NCBI GenBank assembly: GCA_029817715.1
Contig: JARUPY010000164.1
Location: forward strand, 376,001-440,000
Length of the DNA stretch: 64,000 nucleotides
Direction of reading: 5' to 3'
Source of the DNA: Melastoma dodecandrum
Taxonomy: Eukaryota; Streptophyta; Magnoliopsida; Myrtales; Melastomataceae
The notes under the pieces are model-generated. The model did not search any database and had not been told where the DNA came from. It saw only the letters and a program-made list of their open reading frames with translations. Both the position numbers and the translations under genes were made by a program. Every line of letters starts with the position of its first letter. The stretch's first letter is position 1. Of this stretch, positions 55,653 through 64,000 are shown piece after piece.

Positions 55653-58600
55653 GAACCCGACGTAAGGAATTTCATCCTCGAAAATTCATTTCAATCGTGG
55701 TTCTCGTAATGGACTAACAGTTTCTTTTCCTTCTTTTCTTTATTTAGTTTTCAACAATTTCTTTCACCCCCTTGTCAAATCTCATTCTTTCTCATTTTTC
55801 CATCCTTCTCTAAGGGTGTTCCGCACACATTTCCCAAGAACCAACAAGGGGTTTGCCACACTTCTTTGATCCGTCTTACATTTAGTAACCTAGGTTGATT
55901 GGTTTTGTACCTTATACCGCCCTTGTTCCCCCTTGATAGAATAACATCATTGACCTCAGTGTCATCACTCTTTACAACTAATATACGTCGAGCTTTTCTC
56001 GTCACATAATCTGTCATAAATATTCATTTCGTATCAATTGATTTACCCTTTTATAATAGGCGGCGATATATGAATCGATTTTCGTTCCGAGGATTTTCTT
56101 CCTCAATTACCTATTGTCTTCATCACAACATGTCATTCTCTTCCACTTATTGATTTTTATAAGCATGCACATCTACTGGTCTCACATTCGGTCGACTGAT
56201 CACAACACTATGACATTCAATATTTCGGACATATTTCCCATATCGTCATTCATCCTCGGCTCGATACCACATGATATTTCCAAATAATTTTGTTATCTCC
56301 CTATCATTTCACTAAGCGGACATGTCACTGTCGCCATATTATCACATCACAATCCGGTTAATTCAAACAGAACTCCGCCTCAAGACCTTGAAGCTTTTCT
56401 AGCATCACAATAAATTATGCTCACTCATGAAATCGAAGTATTTTTCGTTGAAACCGAGGTCATTTTCTTTCACTCTTTCTCCTCAATGTCCACACATAAT
56501 GTCATCCCCTTTTTACTTCTTTATACTAATTCTCAACATTTCCCATTTTATTACAAGAACACTACTTTCATCACTTTAAGATCACAAGAACATCATACCA
56601 CTTTTTTTATATGCACCACCACATGGGTGTGAATCGATTATCAAAGATTCTCGAAGCCCAATTGGCGTTCCTTCTCTACGTCTTTTATTTCTCGCTTAAA
56701 TCATTCACTTATTGGACAGGGATGTGGGAGAACACATTCAACTTCATAACCAAGGACTAAATATGGGAAACATATAGTCCATGATCTTTTCCCATCCTTT
56801 AACACTTGTGGGGACATCCTCAACGGATCTTACCGTGGCTGGTCATTACTGTTCCAATTTATTGATAAATAATTCATCACGGTCCCTTCTTGGGATTGAT
56901 TTATTGGGATCTTTATATCATCGCTCAACCATTATCCACCACACTCAAATATCACCTCATCATTTAGGTAACATTCCAAGGTAGACTTATTCACAAAGTA
57001 CAACGTCGCTTACTCAATAATCAGCCGACCTTTCCTTCATTCCTTAGACCTTGCTTATGAGTGCATTCATGTACGGATTTCGTAGCACGCATACATTTAT
57101 CTAAGTCGACTCGCTCTAATCTAGTGAAGTATCACACACATTTTAGGGAGATATCACAGCTCATCTCCCTTCCATCAGTCAACCATATAGGACGACACTT
57201 CCTTCTCCATCATCTTCTCTCACATAAAAATATAGTACATAAATAATCTCCCTTTCAAGTCATGGGGAGTAAATTGCATCCTCATTCCGACAAATTCATT
57301 TCGTGATCCACACAATCATCGTGCGAACCTTTCACGCTCTTCATATAATGGTTCATCCTAACCTTCCTGTGTATACACTTCCAGAGAGGCCTCACTCAAT
57401 CCCCTTCACAATTTTCAAAGATACCATTACACACATCGCATAATGTATCATGTTATTAACCACGTGCAATTACCTCATAACTCATTTACAATCTCATCAA
57501 AATTCGTATTAATTCAATTATATCACTAATAGCTCTTAACTACTTCCCTACAATGGTCCTTGTCGGTACTATTCACATATCATATACCATTTCGCATCGA
57601 TCGTAACCAGCGAGTGTTCATACTTCGGGTGAAAATCCTTCAGCCCTTGTCATCTTGATCGTCATAATAACTCAATAACATCGTTATGTTATAATATACA
57701 TGAAGCCACTCAAGCGTACAAATCACTTTCCTCTACCACTTCCACACGCCTCATCATATCATATCCCCAATTCTTGCTTATTCAAGTGTAACATGGGAGG
57801 CGAGCTAACAGACGAAGAGTGCAATATTATTCAACCTTTGAAAATTAGCTCACTCTAGCGAAGCCTCAAACACAATCAAGAAAGGATACCTCACACATCA
57901 TACAACATATCATACCAATCACAACTAGCAGTACATTATATCTCGAGCATACATTATTCAACTTATTTCAACATAATCATGATCGTAAATTATTTCAAAC
58001 ACGTCATTCGGCTACTATTCTCAGTGCGCTAATCAAGTGTTTTCAAACGAATTTTGCAACTCATTTTAAAGGTCTTATTGGATCACTTCCACAAACCCCA
58101 GTACAAGCTTGGCCTTATCATAAAGGCGACATCATATCTCTCATCAACGCTCTTCATTAAAAAGGTCGGTATCATAATACTCTTTGACTCTTTCCATCAC
58201 GTAGCTCAAAATCACATCTTTCATTGACATTCCTCATCGTAGTGGTCAATTTCATCATATTACCTCTCGACCCATGAATTTATCAAGGGGAGAATTGAGC
58301 TTGCCACATATCATTGCCCCTTAAGGCATCACCATCACCATATCCGTCATTTGATCTCGAAGAGCCACATACTCAAACCCATGTACGACGCCTTGCTCAA
58401 GGACTCCACATCATGACAATCTTGAACCCTCACATTCAACAAGGGGAGGTGTGTTTTATTCTATATCGTGGTCCTTAAAGGCATCATCATAAACACAAGA
58501 CCCTTAGAGAATCACATTTATTCATACATATTCACATGCTCTCACTCGTGATCGATATCAGGTTGCGGCATATCATTTTCATCAATGTCTGATTCTCATA

Positions 58601-59149
58601 CTATTATGCCCACAACTAAATACATCAACACGTCCCATTTCCCACAAATACATCATTTGGTTATAACATTCGCGATACTACTCAAGCATCATAATCATAT
58701 TTCATACTCTATAGTCACAATATCAATTTGAATCCATCATATATATGCATATACAACTGCAACACCATTTTGCACTAAAAAATCGATACATTTCTTACTC
58801 ATTTCTCACCCTTATCACTCCACTATTAATCCCGCTCTTATGCACCTTGTAACATTCTCAACTTCATTCTTTTAAAACTTTGAAACATCTTAAATTTAAC
58901 GAATGGGGTTTTAGAAAATTCATTTCATGAGTGTATTACAAAACCGTTGTAATTTTAATCTTACAATTGAACTTGTAATGACTCTAGCATTACATGCTAA
59001 TGCTCCATGAGATTCTCCTATTTTCCACCTGGATGCATGCATGATCAGTCAAGAAACACAAAAGAGAAAACATTAGCAATAACTAAGTACGAACACTACA
59101 TCTTCATCTTTCACATACACACTCATGTCCTCCCTCACGTGACCATCAT
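55653..59149 (-). other. Interior of the minus-strand LTR element, no recognisable coding
   Basis: 3.5 kb of CA/TC-rich (plus strand) DNA. The longest minus frame (55775-56017) has no recognisable domain, and no RT, protease or integrase motif was found in any frame by eye. It is either a non-autonomous element or a pol decayed beyond recognition with internal deletion. Confidence 0.45.
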
Positions 59150-60459
59150 ATAGATCTTACCCCATTCAAAGCCCCTCATTTATAAGTTCAAAATTTCCAT
59201 TCCATAGGCATTAAAATGCACTTACGAAACTCAACACACCCACAATGACAATTCGAAACAATTGTAGCACGACCAGTTGCCTCGTTATTTTTAGCACGGG
59301 GCGACATCCATCGTCCCCTCGATTAATCACATCGCTCCTCTGACTGCAGGGATCATCCACATTGATCACTAATCGACCCCTCCCTACTCCTCGGGTACGC
59401 CAAAACATTCACGTCCGGGTGATGCTCAAATATATCTCATTGACCCAGCTTGATTTTAGGGATGACGTAGGTTATAAAATAAACAACTTTCCACAAGCAA
59501 GGGTCGGTAGCATATCCATTCTCATCGATCATCCCTCAACACGGGGGTCGAAATTTACATAACATAACTCCTCCACTTTATACAATATCATGAAACGAAT
59601 ATGGTTTTGATACTCTCGTCGAGAGGTTTCTCCACCAGTCGTCATACCCCCTTCGGTGAATTTCTTACACTAGGTAAATTGCTCCTTTAACTCCTACGAA
59701 TAAGACATGCGGAGAATGATGACGTCATGTACGACATCATGCCCCGCCAATGTTTTCATGTGGCCACTTCGTGCTCGAATGACCTCGTGCTTGATCAAAA
59801 GTCTACCTTTGCCTTCAAAAGCACCTTAAGCACATAAAAACACTTAAGGCAGGGTTTTAAGTACATAAGACGTCTTTCCATAGCTTACGTACAAGAATGA
59901 CCAACTCATTTCAATGTGTTATACGGATGTGTCCGTCCCATCAGGTGGCGACATCCGTGAAAACTGACAGTAGACAGATGCATCCCTCCTTTCAAATGGA
60001 TGTAATCCGTAAAATTGAACGGCAGACAGATGCATCCCTCCCTTCGAACGAATGCAACCCATCCAATGGATGCATCCGTGAAACCAGAAAATAGAAATAT
60101 CCATCTGCCTCTTCTAACGGATGCGTCTATGCAATCTGACAGCAGACGAATGAGTATGCCCCTTCCAATGGATGCGTCTGTCGAATCTGGCAATAGACGA
60201 ACGTGTCTGCCCCATGGAAGCATCGATCGGATTTAGACTGATGCACCAGTCCTTTTGTAAGTTCAGTTGTTATTCATACTTGGCCAAATTTTCTTAGCTA
60301 CCCAAGAGATGCCTACATTCTAAAAAATCACAACATTCATTATTCACAAAAATCTCCTTCGTTACGTCTTCTTTTAACTAATATAACATTTTCAATACGT
60401 CTCACAACATATGCAACAAATCCTTAAAATATAAAGCATGAAAGAGCCACGTCATTTCA
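59150..60459 (-). repeat. LTR copy 2 of the minus-strand element
   Basis: The shorter partner of 53312-55652. In minus sense it starts TGAAATGACGTGG at 60459 and ends near GGGGTAAGAT (59155-59165). The palindromic array is at 59925-60240. No clear primer site follows it in minus sense, and no matching target duplication was seen. Confidence 0.6.
59925..60240. repeat. Tandem palindromic array in LTR copy 2
   Basis: Six to seven diverged ~40 bp units with GGATGCATCCGT cores, the counterpart of 55090-55430. Confidence 0.8.
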
Positions 60460-61589
60460 ACGAGACTTGTCGAAGTTATTTTGAATGAGATTTAACTCAT
60501 CGAGAGTCTGATGTTCTTTGACCTGCTTGCGTTTTTCCTGTGCACTCTCTTTATATCCTCGATTCTCGAACTACGATCAGTTCGGTTTCTGAAATAACTT
60601 GAATTGCCTTAGCATTGTATGGTGTAAGATTAATTTCAGTGGAAAAGCAAATAACATATTAATATTAACTGTAAATAGGGATATCTTGATTAATATTAAT
60701 TGGATTGGCTGTTTAGAGTAGATTATTAGTAACCGTAGATACGGATATCACAGTTAATATTAATTGGAATTATTGTAAGTGGTTAATTGAATATAGATAA
60801 TAGGGATACATCTAAATCATATGAGATCATCGTTAAAATCCTTAGACAATTTATCTAACATCATTCAGTTGATCAATGACAAGTTAAGTAAACTTAGTTA
60901 CCCTAGACATTCTTAATAGATATTTTCTCACTATCCTTGTTGATTTTATCTTTATTATATTTTCTTTTATTCATCAATTATTCAATCAGTCAAAATAATA
61001 TTTAGGGGATTAATTGGGTACACAGGAACGATTAGTCCCCGTTGGAACGATATCTCAAGTGTTATAATCGATATGTTTGTTTACTTGCGCACTACATATT
61101 TCTAGCAGAACACTACACTTCCCTCGTCTTCTTTTTCGTTGTTTTCATAACTGTCGTTGGTAAACACATTTGTTATTAGTTTTTTGAACTCAAGTAAGGA
61201 AACGGTCAAGAATTTCATGTGCAATTGGAGATCCAGTGCTTGTCAATGGTATTCTAGGCTGGTTTTCCTTTCAATTTTTATCATATATCATGTCGGTATG
61301 GTCCGGGCGAATATTTCGCTAGAGCCTTTATTTTTTTCCTTTTCATTTTTATTTATTTATTTTACTGAATAAAAAAAAAATCAAGCGACAAATGTTGAAT
61401 TTCACCAATCAAGAAAATGACTATTATGCGATGATAAGGGTCATTATGATGATGAAAATTCGTCAATTTATGTGTCATTCAAATTAGTTTGACATAAAAA
61501 TATGAAAAATGACTTCATTTTATGGATTAAGAAATTAGTTACATGTAACTTCTTAATTTGAAATTAATCTCTAATCAATTTGAATATTT
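60460..61589 (+). repeat. LTR-like sequence, possibly Tat/Athila type
   Basis: 60650-60790 contains a local duplication (GGGATATC..TTAATATTAATTGGA). At 61040-61100 the phrase GTCCCCGTTGGAACGATATC followed by TTTACTTGCGCAC resembles the LTR end of Tat/Athila gypsy elements, from general knowledge of the family. No primer site or partner copy was found. 61150-61589 shows nothing recognisable. Confidence 0.35.
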
Positions 61590-62136
61590 TGAAAAAGGGT
61601 GTTGTTGAAGGAAGGTCAAACCCATCAACCGGTCGTGTTCCTTTAATCACTCTTGTTCCTAAACCCTATACCATAAATCCTAATCCCTAATTATTCAATA
61701 TGTGCAGTTTTATTTTGGCCCATTTAATAGTTAGGGCTACTCTATTTCAGTCCACTATAAATAGGATGTTTAGGTTTAAGGTTAAGGACAACTTTGAAGA
61801 ATTTTTAGAATTAACAATAGTCAAGCTCTCTATGATGATTTCGTTTTGTCTCTTATCGCCTGGTGGATTCCAAGCGGGAGGAGAATTATTCGAACATTCC
61901 CATAATCGATGATTTGTCTGTATCTAGTTGTGTGGCCTTCAATTTCGTGATCGTCCAAGTGGAGCATTTCTTGCACCCAAGGCCATTCGAGTCTGACTTG
62001 TACAACATTCAACAATGATTTCTTGTATTCGAGGTTGTCATGTCATATTTCTTTTATACCTTGTTTTGCTGGGATTGTATTTGTACTGGTTCGTCATCAT
62101 AGTTCTTTTGTGATTCCGTCATGTGGTCTCACATCA
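61590..62136 (+). repeat. 5' LTR of a third gypsy element
   Basis: TATA box CTATAAATAG at ~61755-61764, preceded by TTATTTTGGCCCATTTAATAG-like sequence. The layout and several phrases (GGTGGATTCCAAGCGGGAG, TTCCCATAATCG) parallel the LTR at 29761. It ends CTCACATCA at 62136, directly before a primer site. The left limit is approximate. Confidence 0.65.
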
Positions 62137-62137
62137 G

Positions 62138-62151
62138 TTGGCATTAAAACA
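62138..62151 (+). promoter_or_regulatory. Primer-binding site of the third gypsy element
   Basis: TTGGCATTAAAACA, a mutated form of TTGGTATCAAAGCA, one base after the LTR CA end as in the element at 29761. Confidence 0.6.
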
Positions 62152-62361
62152 CAATGGAGAATAGATTCCGATGTGATTGACATTGGAAGAGACCTGTTCG
62201 GCTCGATCAAAACAAAAGGTTGAAGAGTTACGACATCAGGTGTAATCTGCTGAACAAGAGCCCGTTCGGTGTCATTCTCAAAACGCTATTCGAATGGACT
62301 TATAACAAGAGCACATTCGACTCGTGAAAAGGAGGACCCTTAGCTGCAACCTCTTTGAAAA

Positions 62362-64000
62362 TTGGAGAAAGAGGAGGAGAATTCCTTCATCAATGATTTA
62401 AGTGATGGGGAGTATTCCATTAGAGGACAAAGGGAGCACCAGCACGTTCATAGTATAAACATGCGAGTGCATATTACGAAGTTTGATGAAAAATTAGACC
62501 TCGAGGAGTTTCTTAATTGGCTTCATTTGATTGAAGGAGTATTCCAGTATGAAGACATTTTAGACGACAGAGAAGTGAAGATGGTAGTGCTCCGACTTCG
62601 TAAGTACACGAGTTTGTGGTGGGAGAATCTGAACCAGCAATGTCGTTAATGAGGGAAGGAGAAGATTCATTCGTGGGATAAAATGAAAATAGAGATGAAG
62701 AAGAGATTTTTGCCCGAGTGGTATCGCTAAAATTTACTCCTTAGAGTGAACTTGCTACAACAATCCTCAAGTGTTTTTTAATTCACCCAAAAGAGTTCGA
62801 GCACTTGATGTTACATCATGACTAATTTGAGCCCCTAGAGCATACCATCGTCAGGTATATTAAATGATTGAAACCTCATTTGGCAGACCTACGCAACTTT
62901 CCCCTGTAAGTCGAAAAGTAGCAGGCTAGGCGAACGCTGGCAAGACTGGCAATGAGGACCACTCCTTTCAGCAAAGGGAGTTCATCCTCAAGGACTGCGC
63001 TACCTACCAACAACAGAGAGATGACGAAGGTTGACGCTTGTCCACCGCCAAACCATAGTGGTCCGAGGAAGTGTTTGAAGTGTTAGGAAATTGGGCATAT
63101 GGCTTCTAAGTGCCCAAATTTACGTATTATTACTATTATCAAGTTTTCAGATGGTGATCAGGTGGTTGATCGAGAAAGAGAACCCATTTGGAATGTCAAA
63201 GAAGGGGTTGTTGAGGAACGTGACGGCGGCGAGTTGTTGGTGATTCGAAAGGCCTTTAATGCTAATACTCTTCTAGAAGAAGTCAACCAACGGGAAAGAA
63301 TTTTTCTAACCCGTTGCACCGTAGAAGGGAAGGTATGCCATGTCATCGTGGATAAGGAGAGTTGCACTAACGTGACTTCTACCACCATGGTCGAACAATT
63401 AAAGTTATTGACCAAACCGCATCCGTAAACCATATAAGCCTCAGTGTTTGAGCAAGGAAAGCGAACTTAAGGAGGCTAGAAAAATTCTGATTTCGTGGAG
63501 CCTTGGTCAAATTACAAGCACACCGTGACTTGTTATGCAGTACCCATGGACACATATCATTTGTTATGGGGAGGCCATGACAATATGATCATTTAGTAGT
63601 TTATAATGGGTACACAAACACATACTCTATCATTCTCCATCAGAAGAAGATTTTGCTTCTACCCCTAATCACTTCTATCCCTAACCCAAGTGTTGGCCAA
63701 GCTGCCGCAAGGGGAGCACGAAGTCAATTCGAAACTAATCAAACTAGTTTCGAATAAGAGTGTTTGAATGGTACGACCTTTGAGTGGTTAACGACGAATC
63801 AATCTTGGTTCGACTAACTTATGAATCAATTTTGTGAGCCGTTGGTATTGGCACTCCCAAATTTTGAGAAGATGTCCGAAGTCAGGTGTGATTCCTTCGA
63901 CATTAGCATTGTAGGAGTACTATTGCAAGTGGGTTGACCAATCTCTTACTTCATCGAGAAGTTAAACGGTGCTTGAGTGAATTACTAGACCCATGATGTG
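62362..64000 (+). pseudogene. Third gypsy element: gag, protease, then RNase H, truncated by the window
   Basis: Gag piece 62362-62649 (MRVHITKFDEKLDLEEFLNW). Zinc-knuckle remnant near 63085-63120 (CPN follows ASK). Protease-like frame 63099-63428 (VCHVIVDKESCTNVTST). From ~63830 the sequence reads EPLVLALPNFEKMSEVRCDS, which in the element at 29761-49540 is RNase H, so the RT region is missing. Stops are frequent. The rest lies beyond the window. Confidence 0.85.

Overview
The window is nuclear DNA from a flowering plant. The reasons are a 21-exon golgin gene with plant-type splice sites, several clades of plant LTR retrotransposons primed by initiator-Met tRNA, and an integrated caulimovirid (plant pararetrovirus) genome. 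The species cannot be named from sequence alone. By length the window is mostly transposable elements. Only two host-type genes look complete.

Layout. 1-3560: a foldback (long inverted-repeat) element whose arms enclose a complete two-exon gene of unknown function on the minus strand. 4060-7995: a decayed Ty3/gypsy element on the plus strand. 8000-9613: AT-rich DNA with nothing recognised. 9614-17607: a protein GRIP homologue (trans-Golgi golgin) on the minus strand, reconstructed as 21 exons and 788 codons plus stop. 18456-26576: an 8.1 kb pararetrovirus copy, same strand as GRIP and directly upstream of it. 26770-27240: a small inverted-repeat element with a purine-rich tract. 27804-29326: a copia-type LTR and primer site followed by a RAD23-like ubiquitin-domain pseudogene (minus strand). 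29761-49540: a Ty3/gypsy element split by a 14 kb Sirevirus-like copia element (32436-46509). 50210-52560: a very decayed copia element. 53312-60459: paired LTRs (minus orientation) around an unrecognisable interior. 60460-64000: LTR-like DNA, then the 5' part of a third Ty3/gypsy element that runs off the window.

The most interesting parts are: (a) the foldback element that carries a whole gene with its start codon 8 bp from one arm; (b) the near unit-length pararetrovirus, which has an accessory ORF between its putative promoter and its primer site, and a downstream ORF with two zinc knuckles; (c) the Sirevirus-like copia, which has a second diverged LTR inside its leader, a dispersed near-palindromic ACAGAA..TTCTGT motif and an intact envelope-position ORF; and (d) the retroelement-linked RAD23 fragment. 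The nesting order (copia inside gypsy, eroded 5-bp target duplications, copia LTRs differing by about 5-6% in the part compared by eye) suggests successive waves of insertion.
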